DNA of 64,000 nucleotides from Rheinheimera lutimaris (GTDB taxonomy: Bacteria; Pseudomonadota; Gammaproteobacteria; Enterobacterales; Alteromonadaceae). The translations under genes were made by a program, and so were the position numbers. The notes beneath the pieces are model-generated. The model was not told the DNA's origin, searched no databases, and worked only from the letters and a program-made list of their open reading frames with translations. Within the stretch, counting starts at the first letter, position 1; the number at the start of each line of letters is the position of its first letter. The stretch is from the NCBI RefSeq assembly GCF_013283795.1, contig NZ_JABSOD010000009.1, positions 62,001 through 126,000 of the forward strand. Direction: 5' to 3'. Below are positions 26,377-35,113 of this stretch, piece after piece.

Positions 26377-27954
26377 ATGAAAACAGATTTTATTCTGCCG
26401 GATATCGGTGAAGGTATTGTTGAGTGTGAAATTGTTGACTGGCTGGTGGCCGAGGGCGACACCATCACTGAAGATCAACCGGTATGTGATGTGATGACCG
26501 ACAAAGCGCTGGTACAAATTCCGGCGGTACATAACGGTGTGGTAAGCAAGTTGTATTATGCCAAGGGCGAGATTGCTAAAGTGCATGCACCGTTGTTTGA
26601 AATGCAGGTTGCAGGCACAGCAAACAGCAGCGATGCTCAACCAGCACCAGCACCAGCACCAGCACCAGCACCAGCACCAGCGGTAACGGCGGCGAACGGC
26701 AGCGAAGATTTTATTCTGCCGGATATCGGTGAAGGTATTGTTGAGTGTGAAATTGTCGATTGGCTGGTGGCAGAAGGTGATGATATCGTTGAAGATCAGC
26801 CGGTATGCGATGTGATGACCGATAAAGCGCTGGTGCAAATTCCGGCCAAGTACTCGGGTAAAATTACTAAGCTGTACTACGGCAAAGGTGAAGTTGCCAG
26901 GGTGCACTCGCCACTGTTTGCCATGACACATGCCGGTACGGCAGCTGCACAGACCGCGCAGCCAACAGCGGCATGCCCAACTGCTGCAGCAACACAGCAA
27001 GCCACTGCTGCCAGTGCGCCGGTAGCGGCTGTCACACCGGCGGTGCAGGGTAAAGCTCTGGCCAGCCCGGCAGTGCGCCGTTTAGCCCGTGAGCTGAATA
27101 TCGATTTGGCCAAAGTAGCCGGCAGTGGTGATAAAGGCCGGGTATATAAAGAGGATGTGCGCGCTTTTGCTGATGGTAAGCAAGCCTCACCTGTGGCAGC
27201 TCCGCAGCAAGTCAAAGCGGTAACACCCGCGCCAGCTGCCGTATCCGGCGGTAGTCGCACTGAGCCCATCAAAGGCATTAAAGCGGCGATGGCGCGGCAA
27301 ATGGTGGAATCGGTGTCGACTATTCCGCACTTTACTTACTGTGAAGAGATTGATTTAACCGATCTGATTGCCTTGCGCTTAAGTTTGAAAGATCAGTACG
27401 CTAAGCAGGGTGTAAAGCTGACCATGATGCCGTTTTTTATCAAGGCGCTGTCGTTGGCCATTAATCAGTTCCCGATTATGAACGCCAAAGTTAATGCTGA
27501 TTGTACTGAGCTTACCTACTTTGATGATCACAATATCGGCATAGCAGTGGACTCAAAAATTGGCTTGCTGGTGCCGAATATCAAAGGTTGTCAGCATAAG
27601 TCTATTATTGATATCGCCAATGATTTAACCCGCTTAACCGAGCAGGCGCGGGAAGGGCGGGTAAGCCCGGCCGATTTAAAAGGCGGTACTATCAGTATCT
27701 CCAATATCGGAGCGTTGGGCGGTACTGTCGCCACGCCAATTATCAACAAGCCGGAGCTGGCGATAGTGGCGCTGGGTAAAGTGCAAACGCTGCCACGCTT
27801 TAACAGTAAAGGCGAGGTGGAAGCGCGCCAACTGATGCAGATCAGCTGGTCGGGCGATCACCGCGTTATTGACGGCGGCACCATAGCGCGCTTTACCAAT
27901 CTGTGGAAACAGTATCTGGAGCAGCCATCAGCCATGTTAGTGGCTATGCGCTGA
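26377..27954 (+). CDS. bkdB: Branched-chain 2-oxoacid dehydrogenase E2 with two lipoyl domains
   Basis: The dihydrolipoyl acyltransferase core of the Bkd complex, 525 residues. Domains in order: lipoyl 1 (about 2-76, lipoyl-Lys43), a Pro-Ala linker with seven PA repeats (89-102), lipoyl 2 (about 110-183, Lys150), peripheral subunit-binding domain (225-265, LASPAVRRLARELNIDL), and the acyltransferase domain (295-525) with the active site HRVIDGG (His495, Asp499). Most BCKDH E2 proteins have one lipoyl domain; here the two are nearly identical in protein and DNA, so the second arose by recent internal duplication. The E3 subunit is not in this operon. Confidence 0.95.
   Translation: MKTDFILPDIGEGIVECEIVDWLVAEGDTITEDQPVCDVMTDKALVQIPAVHNGVVSKLYYAKGEIAKVHAPLFEMQVAGTANSSDAQPAPAPAPAPAPAPAVTAANGSEDFILPDIGEGIVECEIVDWLVAEGDDIVEDQPVCDVMTDKALVQIPAKYSGKITKLYYGKGEVARVHSPLFAMTHAGTAAAQTAQPTAACPTAAATQQATAASAPVAAVTPAVQGKALASPAVRRLARELNIDLAKVAGSGDKGRVYKEDVRAFADGKQASPVAAPQQVKAVTPAPAAVSGGSRTEPIKGIKAAMARQMVESVSTIPHFTYCEEIDLTDLIALRLSLKDQYAKQGVKLTMMPFFIKALSLAINQFPIMNAKVNADCTELTYFDDHNIGIAVDSKIGLLVPNIKGCQHKSIIDIANDLTRLTEQAREGRVSPADLKGGTISISNIGALGGTVATPIINKPELAIVALGKVQTLPRFNSKGEVEARQLMQISWSGDHRVIDGGTIARFTNLWKQYLEQPSAMLVAMR
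26386..26756 (+). repeat. Internal direct duplication of the lipoyl-domain coding sequence
   Basis: A 50-bp exact repeat occurs at 26386-26435 and 26707-26756, 321 bp apart. Similarity extends to about 140 bp per copy, with mostly synonymous changes after the exact core. Confidence 0.9.
26641..26680 (+). repeat. CCAGCA microsatellite in bkdB linker
   Basis: Six and two-thirds tandem copies of CCAGCA encode the Pro-Ala hinge. In-frame hexamers mean that slippage would change linker length by whole dipeptides. Confidence 0.95.
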
Positions 27955-27994
27955 CAGTAGATATTTGAGCTTGGCAGCTAAGCGGCTTTCTGCT

Positions 27995-28023
27995 AAAACC
28001 CACTCATTGTAGTGGGTTTTTTT
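27995..28023 (+). terminator. Intrinsic terminator of the bkd operon
   Basis: AAAACCCACT and AGTGGGTTTTTTT with loop CATTGT, 40 bp after the bkdB stop. It overlaps the upstream region of the next gene. Confidence 0.9.
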
Positions 28024-28048
28024 ATCAGTGTTTGGCTCAGGGATTGTT

Positions 28049-29509
28049 ATGCACGAATTTGATGACTTACGGGTATTGGTGCAGGCGCACAGCCCGCTGA
28101 TTGTAATTGAAAGCTATGAAGAGCCGCGCGCGCTATTACTGATCAAGCGCTTGGCAGTAAACTTAATGCGTCCGGTGTTTAAGTGGACCATTACTGACGG
28201 TTTACAGCGGCTGGATAGTGAGCAGGGTAGCCAGGCGTTTAATGCAGATCCAACAAATTTACTGGCACAAATCAAAGGCACGCGTAACAGCAGTATTTAT
28301 GTGTTGTGTGACTTTCATCCGTTTTTGTCTGATCCCAAGCATGTGCGTTATATCAAAGAGATTGCCCAGGCACATGAGCAGCTTGGTCACACTATTATGC
28401 TGTTAAGCCACGCCATAGAAGTGCCGCCGGAACTTGCCCGCTTGTGCTACCGCTTTGAGCTGAGTTTGCCATCTGATCAGCAAATACGCCAGTTAGTGCA
28501 TGATATGGCCGACAGCTATGCGGCTAAGCACGGCATGCTGGCTGACCTAAGTGCTGAGAATGTGGCCTTGCTGGTGCAGAATTTACGCGGTTTAACTTTT
28601 GATGAGGTAAAACGGTTGGCTTATAAAGCCATTGCAGATGACGGTGCCATTACAAAAGAGGATATCCCGCGTATTAACCGCGCCAAGTTCAGCTTGTTGC
28701 AAACCGATGGCGTGTTGTCCCAGGTATTCGACAGCGGCAGCTTTGCTAATGTAATAGGCTTACATAATCTTAAGCAGTGGATAGCGCAGCGCCAACAGGC
28801 TTTTGTCGATAACGGGAAAGACACGCCAAAAGGTTTATTGTTAACCGGTGTGCAGGGTACCGGCAAAAGTCTGGCGGCTAAAGCCATTGCCGGTAGCTGG
28901 GGCTTGCCGTTACTGCGGCTGGATATGGCGGCACTGTACAATAAGTACATTGGTGAAACTGAAAAAAATCTCGCCCAAGCATTGGCGCTGGCCGATGCCA
29001 TGTCACCTTGCGTGTTATGGATAGATGAAATAGAAAAAGGCTTGTCCGGTGGTGACAGCGACAACGGTGTTACGCGACGTTTGCTCGGCAGTTTTCTGAC
29101 CTGGTTGTCAGAGCGTAAATCACAGGTGTTTCTGGTCGCCACCGCTAACAATATCCACGAATTAGCACCGGAGCTGCTGCGTAAAGGCCGCTTTGATGAA
29201 ATCTTCTTTGTCGACTTACCCGGCGACGACGAGTGTTTACAGCTGCTCAGATTGCATTTGGCCAGGCGGCAACTGAGCCTGCCGGATGAGGCACTGCAAC
29301 AGGCCATGGCATTATGCCGTGGTTTTTCCGGTGCAGAGCTGGAGCAAGCGGTGGTCGGTGCCGGTTTTCGCGCCCGCGCCGCCGGCACTGAGTTCAGCCT
29401 ACCGCATTTAATGGACGAGTTGTCAGCAACACAGCCGCTGTCGGTGGTGATGGCAGAGCAAATTAATGCGCTGCGCCAATGGGCGCTTGAGCGCTGTGTG
29501 AAAGCCTGA
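28049..29509 (+). CDS. Ycf46-like AAA+ ATPase
   Basis: A 486-residue AAA+ protein of the Ycf46 type, related to chloroplast and cyanobacterial Ycf46. The N-terminal 220 residues form a degenerate ATPase-like domain without a Walker A. The active AAA+ module is C-terminal: Walker A GVQGTGKS (267-274), Walker B VLWIDEIE (322-329), a sensor-1 Asn in ATANN and an arginine-finger-like LRKGRFDE (377-384). It lacks the FtsH transmembrane and HEXXH protease parts. The ATG at 28049 follows AGGGA; an in-frame ATG seven codons earlier overlaps the terminator area. A kinase gene begins 6 bp downstream, so the two are almost certainly one unit. Confidence 0.87.
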   Translation: MHEFDDLRVLVQAHSPLIVIESYEEPRALLLIKRLAVNLMRPVFKWTITDGLQRLDSEQGSQAFNADPTNLLAQIKGTRNSSIYVLCDFHPFLSDPKHVRYIKEIAQAHEQLGHTIMLLSHAIEVPPELARLCYRFELSLPSDQQIRQLVHDMADSYAAKHGMLADLSAENVALLVQNLRGLTFDEVKRLAYKAIADDGAITKEDIPRINRAKFSLLQTDGVLSQVFDSGSFANVIGLHNLKQWIAQRQQAFVDNGKDTPKGLLLTGVQGTGKSLAAKAIAGSWGLPLLRLDMAALYNKYIGETEKNLAQALALADAMSPCVLWIDEIEKGLSGGDSDNGVTRRLLGSFLTWLSERKSQVFLVATANNIHELAPELLRKGRFDEIFFVDLPGDDECLQLLRLHLARRQLSLPDEALQQAMALCRGFSGAELEQAVVGAGFRARAAGTEFSLPHLMDELSATQPLSVVMAEQINALRQWALERCVKA

Positions 29510-29515
29510 GGCCCT

Positions 29516-31348
29516 ATGCAGTATAAAAACCAGTTGCGTAACTTTTATATTCCGGAAGAGCAGTCGATTTACCTGCTAAATGCCAATGATGCGAAAAAGC
29601 TGAAAGATTGGGTGGCATTGTGTATTTCTGAACTGGAAAAACTCGGTTACAGCCAGATTGAACTGATTGGCAAAGGCGCCTATGGTTTTGCTTTTGCCGG
29701 GCTGGATACCAGTGAGCAAGCCTGCGTATTTAAATTCTCACGCATCAATTTGCCGCAGCATATTCAGGACAGGCTGGCAGACGAAGCCTATATGTTATCG
29801 CAGGCGCAGCATCCGAACGTACCGCGCTATATCACGTACCAGGTGGTTAAAAAGCAAGGCATTCTGATGATGCAGCGCGGCGCCGGTATCGATTTAGAGC
29901 ATTACAGCTTAAAGCATGGCCGCTTAAGTGCCCGACTGTTAGTCGACATTGCCTGTCAGCTGGCGGATGTACTGTTGGCCCTGCGCAGCAATATCAAGGA
30001 CGGCGAGCTGCAACCTATTGTACATGGTGATGTTAAGCCGTCGAATCTGGTGTTTGACGAGCTAAACGGCCATGTCAGTCTGATTGACTGGGGCTCGTCG
30101 GTATTTGCTCAGTTGGATGCCAACGGCCAGTATTTGGCCAATAACGTCATGCAGTTGATGTCGGCAGATTTACAAAACTCCAATGCGCGGATGGGCGATG
30201 TGTATTTTATCGGCCCCGAGCAACGTGCCGGCGCTTTGTCCAGCCCGCGCTTTGACGAGCAGGGCGTTGCCGGCACCTTGTATGCGCTGGCATCCGGTCA
30301 GTCATGTCGTTTTGGCTGTAAAGCGATACCGGCGCGCAGCCTGGGGTTACCGGTAGAGTTTGCCACTATGCTCGACAGTATGCTGTCAGACGATGCCACG
30401 TTACGGGCGCAGGCCGGTGACTATTTTTTACAGCAGATGCCCGCACTAAAACGCTTAGTCTTGCCGCAGCTGGCTTTGTTTGATGATACACCGTTGTTGC
30501 CGGTGTGGGTAAGCCCACAGGTGCGTGAGCTGGATACGGTAGTGTATTCATCACGTAAGTCATTTTTACGTGAGCACAGCGAAGAAGAGGGCATTGCCTA
30601 TGTCGATGATGTGCAACTGGAGCGTTACTACAAAAACTATTTACAAGGTATGGGCGAAACCGAAAAAGCCTTTGTCGCGGCAGTAAGCCGGCTGGCGCGT
30701 TTTCCTGTGGTCGGTGGCCTGGCTATTCATTGGCAGGCCGGCGGTGTTTATATTGATTCAAGCCTGAATTTATATGACGACAGCCTGGCGTCGTCTTTTG
30801 CCTTGTCAGTCAATAATGTGGTAACGCTGGCGCGCGCCATTGCCAAGGTGGGTATTTTTAAAGCCTGCTTATTTAATGCCCGCAATACGCTGCATATCAG
30901 CCGAAACAGCGTTAGCGAGCCGTTTGCTGCGCCGGTGGACGCAGTTATTCCGTATCAGTTAGCCCCGGTTCTGAGCAACGAAGACGCCAGTAAGCAGCAT
31001 TCTTATTTTGAAGATGGTAAAGACCCGGATGAGCAATTGATTTTGCCCGATGCCATTATGGACGATATTGCTAAACTGAACTTAATCCGGCACACCGGCT
31101 GTATTATTTTCGAAGTAACCGCCTTATATATGAAGATCCACAGTTACTACCGCTTACTGGACCCGGCCGCAGAGCCACAGTTTAAGTATTTACTGCAAAG
31201 TATTTTGCACAAAGTGGCACTGATAAGCGGCGAGGGGGTTGGTGGCTTTATGAAGCTGCCCTACAAAGATACACGGTTTTTCAGCCACCAGGCGCAGCAG
31301 CCGGTACGCTATTATCCGGCCAATCCGCATAAAGCAGATATGCCTTAA
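29516..31348 (+). CDS. Hanks-type serine/threonine kinase-like protein
   Basis: A 610-residue protein with an N-terminal kinase domain and an unassigned C-terminal half. Catalytic elements are present: Gly-rich loop GKGAYG (52-57), VAIK-type Lys73, helix-C Glu90, catalytic loop HGDVKPSN (170-177, HGD instead of HRD), and DWG (191-193, instead of DFG). Loss of the HRD arginine implies control that does not rely on activation-loop phosphorylation. No membrane span, PASTA or other sensor domain is seen. Residues about 330-610 show no family I recognise. Immediate linkage to the AAA+ ATPase suggests a joint function, perhaps phosphorylation that controls the ATPase. Confidence 0.82.
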   Translation: MQYKNQLRNFYIPEEQSIYLLNANDAKKLKDWVALCISELEKLGYSQIELIGKGAYGFAFAGLDTSEQACVFKFSRINLPQHIQDRLADEAYMLSQAQHPNVPRYITYQVVKKQGILMMQRGAGIDLEHYSLKHGRLSARLLVDIACQLADVLLALRSNIKDGELQPIVHGDVKPSNLVFDELNGHVSLIDWGSSVFAQLDANGQYLANNVMQLMSADLQNSNARMGDVYFIGPEQRAGALSSPRFDEQGVAGTLYALASGQSCRFGCKAIPARSLGLPVEFATMLDSMLSDDATLRAQAGDYFLQQMPALKRLVLPQLALFDDTPLLPVWVSPQVRELDTVVYSSRKSFLREHSEEEGIAYVDDVQLERYYKNYLQGMGETEKAFVAAVSRLARFPVVGGLAIHWQAGGVYIDSSLNLYDDSLASSFALSVNNVVTLARAIAKVGIFKACLFNARNTLHISRNSVSEPFAAPVDAVIPYQLAPVLSNEDASKQHSYFEDGKDPDEQLILPDAIMDDIAKLNLIRHTGCIIFEVTALYMKIHSYYRLLDPAAEPQFKYLLQSILHKVALISGEGVGGFMKLPYKDTRFFSHQAQQPVRYYPANPHKADMP

Positions 31349-31497
31349 GCCAAATGCTTGTATAAATATCAGCCAAATACCGCTTAAGCTGCATGAAAAC
31401 AGCCGATGGCAGCAAATCTTTGCCCTGAAGTGGTTTAAATTGTCAGGTAAAACGGGTAATGTACAGGTTTTGAGCTTTAGTCAGAATCCCATATTTC

Positions 31498-31971
31498 ATG
31501 TCCAATGAGAAAACCGCGTTATACCGGCTGCTGAATCAGCAGGCGCAGGCTTTAATCGAGCACGAACCCGATCTTATTGCCAATATGGCAAACTTAAGTG
31601 CGCTGTTATTTAATCAGCTGCCTGATTTAAACTGGGCAGGGTTTTACATTATGCGTAATGGTGAATTGGTACTTGGACCCTTTCAGGGCCAGGTAGCATG
31701 CGTGCGCATTGCTGTAGGTAAGGGCGTCTGTGGTACAGCTGTTGCCAGCGGCGAGGTGCAACTGGTTAAAGATGTGCACGAATTTCCGGGCCACATTGCT
31801 TGTGATGCCGCCAGTAATTCCGAAATAGTGTTACCACTGCGTCACAATGGTGAGATTATTGCCGTACTGGATATCGACAGCCCGCAATTAGCACGGTTTG
31901 ATACCGACGACCAGGCAGGGCTTGAGCAGCTTATTCAGCTTTTTGAAAAGCACCTGGCTGTTACGCTATGA
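31498..31971 (+). CDS. msrC: Free methionine-(R)-sulfoxide reductase (GAF domain)
   Basis: fRMsr reduces free methionine-R-sulfoxide and protects the methionine pool. The 157-residue protein is a single GAF domain with Cys68, Cys78 and Cys102. Their spacing equals that of the catalytic cysteines Cys84, Cys94 and Cys118 of E. coli MsrC (YebR). The stop overlaps the next start by four bases. The order msrC-proQ-prc is conserved with E. coli, apart from the extra small gene. Confidence 0.93.
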   Translation: MSNEKTALYRLLNQQAQALIEHEPDLIANMANLSALLFNQLPDLNWAGFYIMRNGELVLGPFQGQVACVRIAVGKGVCGTAVASGEVQLVKDVHEFPGHIACDAASNSEIVLPLRHNGEIIAVLDIDSPQLARFDTDDQAGLEQLIQLFEKHLAVTL

Positions 31972-32276
31972 AAGATGCAATCTCAATTCACGACTACCTG
32001 TTTGATGTAGCCGATATCGGTGACTGGGAAGGTGATGAAGAGCTGGTAACAGATAAAGTAAACGCGGTTTATCATAGTGTCTGGCAGGCATTGCCGGATG
32101 ATATTACTGCCGATCAGGTAGAGCATTTGCTGCCTGGCATATGGGATCAATTGCGTGGCGGTACTGTGCTGCTTGAAGCCGATGAAGATGAATTAATAGA
32201 TTGGGCGTTGGCTTATGTTCGCCAACAGCTGGAAGAAGGTATACCGCAAACGGATACCGCAGATGAAGAAGAGTGA
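31968..32276 (+). CDS. Small acidic protein of unknown function between msrC and proQ
   Basis: A 102-residue, strongly acidic protein (DYLFDVADIGDWEGDEELV at the start and an acidic TADEEE end) with predicted helices and no signal or membrane part. Its start codon overlaps the msrC stop (ATGA) and it ends 7 bp before the proQ ATG, so all three genes are probably co-translated. I do not recognise the family. The acidity next to a basic RNA chaperone invites the guess of a ProQ partner, but no evidence goes beyond position. Confidence 0.8.
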   Translation: MKDAISIHDYLFDVADIGDWEGDEELVTDKVNAVYHSVWQALPDDITADQVEHLLPGIWDQLRGGTVLLEADEDELIDWALAYVRQQLEEGIPQTDTADEEE

Positions 32277-32283
32277 AGCGTTA

Positions 32284-32979
32284 ATGACCACCCCAACCGA
32301 ACAACATGTTAAAGCCACTTCAGTTAAAGATGTTTTGGCTTACCTTTCCAGCCAATTTCCGGCTTGCTTTAGTCTGACCGGTGAAGCGAAACCTCTGAAA
32401 ATTGGTATTTTTCAGGATTTAGCTCAACGTCTGGAACAAGACACTACGGTAAGTAAAACCCAGTTGCGTCAGGCACTGCGTGTTTACACGTCCAGTTGGC
32501 GCTATCTTGAGGCCACTAAAGTGGGCGTTGCCCGCGTTGATCTGGATGGTGTTACCGGCGTAGTAATAGATGAGGCTCAGGCCGAACACGCACTGAAAAC
32601 ATTGGAAGAAAGTAAAGCCAGAGCGGCGGAAAAGCGCAAAGCTAAGATAGCTGAAGCAAAAGCGAAAAATCCACAGCCAACGGCTGTAGACAAACCTGGT
32701 TACAAAAAAACAGCGAACAAAAAGCCCGCTGGCTCATCTAAAGGTACTAAGGTTAATCAAAAACCGGTTAAGCCAGAGGCAGAGCAACAAGCCAAACCCG
32801 CAGTGCAGTTACAACCGGTAGCAGCAGAGCATGTGGTAGTAGGCGGCAAAGTATTGCTGAAGCTCGGCCAAAGCCCGATGTTAGCGACAGTACTGGAAGT
32901 CAGCAAAGACGATGTGACTGTCCAACTCGGGTCTGGTATGGTGATAAAAACACGTCAGGACAGTTTGTATTTGGCGTGA
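32284..32979 (+). CDS. proQ: RNA chaperone ProQ
   Basis: ProQ binds structured sRNAs and 3' ends of mRNAs. The FinO-type domain covers about residues 10-120 (KDVLAYLSSQFPACFSL, KIGIFQDLAQRL, LRQALRVYTSSWRYLEA). It is followed by a basic, Ala/Lys-rich linker (120-180) and the C-terminal Tudor-like domain (VVVGGKVLLKLGQSPMLATVLEV). 231 residues, as in E. coli. The ATG at 32284 is chosen because the upstream in-frame part overlaps the previous gene and is not ProQ-like. prc is 17 bp downstream. Confidence 0.95.
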   Translation: MTTPTEQHVKATSVKDVLAYLSSQFPACFSLTGEAKPLKIGIFQDLAQRLEQDTTVSKTQLRQALRVYTSSWRYLEATKVGVARVDLDGVTGVVIDEAQAEHALKTLEESKARAAEKRKAKIAEAKAKNPQPTAVDKPGYKKTANKKPAGSSKGTKVNQKPVKPEAEQQAKPAVQLQPVAAEHVVVGGKVLLKLGQSPMLATVLEVSKDDVTVQLGSGMVIKTRQDSLYLA

Positions 32980-32996
32980 ACAACTCAGAGTAGCTT

Positions 32997-35021
32997 ATGA
33001 AAAAATTATCAGTACTTGCGACAGCCCTAATCGTTGCTTTAAGTATAAATGCGTCTGCGGATCCGAAACCCGATGAACTAATTTTACCTGCTATTACGCA
33101 AGGCGCGCAGCATGCGACGGCGAGTAAAAGAATCACCGCATTATTTACCCGCGGCCATTATTCTGAAGTGCAGCTTGATGATGAACTGTCGTCCAGAATG
33201 TTTGATACCTATCTGAAAAATCTGGATTATTACCGCAACGTACTGACTAAAGCCGATATTGATTTGTTTGAGCAATATCGCGACAAGTTCGACGATGGCA
33301 TTAACAAAGGCAATTTAGGTTTTGCTTTTGATATGTTTAATCTGACGCTGGAGCGACGCTCACAGCGGTTTGATTACGCATTAAAGCTGTTAGAGAAAGA
33401 CTTCGATTTTAGCGTTGATGATGCTTATGTTTATGACCGTGAAGATGTCGCCTGGCCTGCAGACCAGGCTGAGCTGAATGAAATATGGCGTCAGCGTGTC
33501 AAGTTTGATGTGCTTAATCTGAAGTTAGCCGGTAAAACCGATGAAGAAGCGAAAACCGTTTTAACCAAACGTTACCGTACTACGCAAAAGCGTTTGACAC
33601 AAACTGAAAGTGAAGATGTGTTTCAGTTGGTAATGAACTCTTTCGCCCGCAGTATTGAAGCACATACCTCGTATTTATCACCACGTAATGCTGATCGGTT
33701 CCAGCAGGAGATGAATTTGTCTCTGGAAGGTATCGGTGCAGTGTTGCGTGCAGATGAAGACTACACCGTGATCCAAAGTCTTGTGCCGGGCGGTCCGGCA
33801 GATACTACGCAAAAACTTAAGCCAAAAGATAAAATTATTGGTGTTGCCCAGGATAAAGCCGAGTTTGTTGATGTTATCGGTTGGCGGTTGGATGATGTGG
33901 TCGATTTAATAAAGGGCCCGAAAGGCAGCACTGTGCGGCTGCAGGTGGTGGGTGCTAATGATATTGGCACCAGCCAGGCTAAAGTGATTAGCATAGTGCG
34001 TGACAAAATCCGGCTGGAAGATCGGGCAGCAAAAGCCGAAGTCTTTCAGCCGCAATTGTCCGAACTTGATCAGAAAATTGGCGTAATCAGTATTCCCGGG
34101 TTCTACAATAACCTGGCGGAAGATGTCAAAAAGCTGCTGGCTGAACTAAATGAAAGTAAAGTTGATGGCATTATCGTTGATTTGCGCGGCAACGGTGGTG
34201 GTTCACTGCAGGAAGCGACATTACTGACCGGCTTGTTTATCGACCGTGGTCCGGTAGTGCAAATTCGCGAAGGTGACGGCAAGGTGTCGGTATCACAGGA
34301 CAACGACGGCGTAAGCTACTACGACGGCCCGTTGACAGTAATGGTTGATCGCTACAGTGCATCAGCGTCTGAGATCTTCGCCGCAGCGATGCAAGACTAC
34401 GGTCGTGCATTAGTAGTCGGCGAACAAACTTTTGGTAAGGGTACTGTACAGCAGCACCGCGGTTTAGGCCGCATTTATGATATGTTTGACAGTCCGTTAG
34501 GTAGCGTGCAATACACCATTGCCAAGTTTTACCGTATTAATGGCGGCAGTACGCAACATAAAGGGGTTATTCCTGATATTCCGTTTCCAAGTGCGGTAGA
34601 CCCTGCTGAGTGGGGCGAAAGCAAAGAAGAGTATGCATTGCCATGGGATTCCATTAACGCAGCTAAATACGACGCACTGAATGACCTGGCGTTGTTAGTA
34701 CCGGCACTGCAGGAGAAGCATCAGGCCCGTATCAACACTGAGGTAGAGTTTCAGTACTTGCTGCAGGATATTGCGGAGTATCAACAACGCTTAGACGAAA
34801 AAACTGTATCATTGAAACAAACTGAGCGGGTTGCCGAGCGTGACAAAACCAAAGCAGAGCAACTGGTAAGGGTGAATGAGCGACTGAAACGCTTTGGTTT
34901 GCCGGCAGTCACCTCACTTGATGACGTGCCGGAAAAACTGGAAGAAATAGACCCGTTTTTAGAAGAAGCAGCCAATATTACTGCTGATTTAAAAATGATC
35001 AGCCGTCTGGCAAAAAAATAA
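32997..35021 (+). CDS. prc: Carboxy-terminal processing protease Prc/Tsp
   Basis: A periplasmic PDZ protease that degrades or trims proteins from non-polar C-termini and, with NlpI in E. coli, controls the peptidoglycan hydrolase MepS. The 674-residue precursor has a signal peptide (MKKLSVLATALIVALSINASA), a PDZ domain (about 240-330), and an S41 catalytic domain with the Ser/Lys dyad: Ser456 within YSASASE and Lys481 within FGKGTVQ. Spacing equals E. coli Ser430/Lys455. A C-terminal DUF3340-like region completes it. Confidence 0.96.
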   Translation: MKKLSVLATALIVALSINASADPKPDELILPAITQGAQHATASKRITALFTRGHYSEVQLDDELSSRMFDTYLKNLDYYRNVLTKADIDLFEQYRDKFDDGINKGNLGFAFDMFNLTLERRSQRFDYALKLLEKDFDFSVDDAYVYDREDVAWPADQAELNEIWRQRVKFDVLNLKLAGKTDEEAKTVLTKRYRTTQKRLTQTESEDVFQLVMNSFARSIEAHTSYLSPRNADRFQQEMNLSLEGIGAVLRADEDYTVIQSLVPGGPADTTQKLKPKDKIIGVAQDKAEFVDVIGWRLDDVVDLIKGPKGSTVRLQVVGANDIGTSQAKVISIVRDKIRLEDRAAKAEVFQPQLSELDQKIGVISIPGFYNNLAEDVKKLLAELNESKVDGIIVDLRGNGGGSLQEATLLTGLFIDRGPVVQIREGDGKVSVSQDNDGVSYYDGPLTVMVDRYSASASEIFAAAMQDYGRALVVGEQTFGKGTVQQHRGLGRIYDMFDSPLGSVQYTIAKFYRINGGSTQHKGVIPDIPFPSAVDPAEWGESKEEYALPWDSINAAKYDALNDLALLVPALQEKHQARINTEVEFQYLLQDIAEYQQRLDEKTVSLKQTERVAERDKTKAEQLVRVNERLKRFGLPAVTSLDDVPEKLEEIDPFLEEAANITADLKMISRLAKK

Positions 35022-35047
35022 CAGCTGCACATGTCCCACATGTCTAC

Positions 35048-35072
35048 AAGGCGGTATTTAATACCGCCTTTT
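35048..35072 (+). terminator. Intrinsic terminator after prc
   Basis: AAGGCGGTAT and ATACCGCCTT form a 10-bp stem with loop TTA. The T-run is short (TTTT), so efficiency may be moderate. Confidence 0.7.
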
Positions 35073-35113
35073 GCTAATTAGTACAAAAGTATAATAATTA
35101 TAAAGGTTTAGTT

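Noticed and set aside
26641-26680. Short tandem repeats considered as a CRISPR-like array
   Set aside because: The 6-bp unit has no spacers and codes in frame for the bkdB Pro-Ala hinge.
28621-29388. 255-codon open frame antisense to the AAA+ ATPase gene
   Set aside because: It is a shadow frame: low-complexity Ser/Leu/Arg-rich product with no motif, opposite a well-supported gene.
28049-29509. Annotation of the AAA+ gene as the FtsH protease
   Set aside because: There are no membrane spans and no HEXXH metalloprotease site; the layout fits Ycf46-like ATPases.
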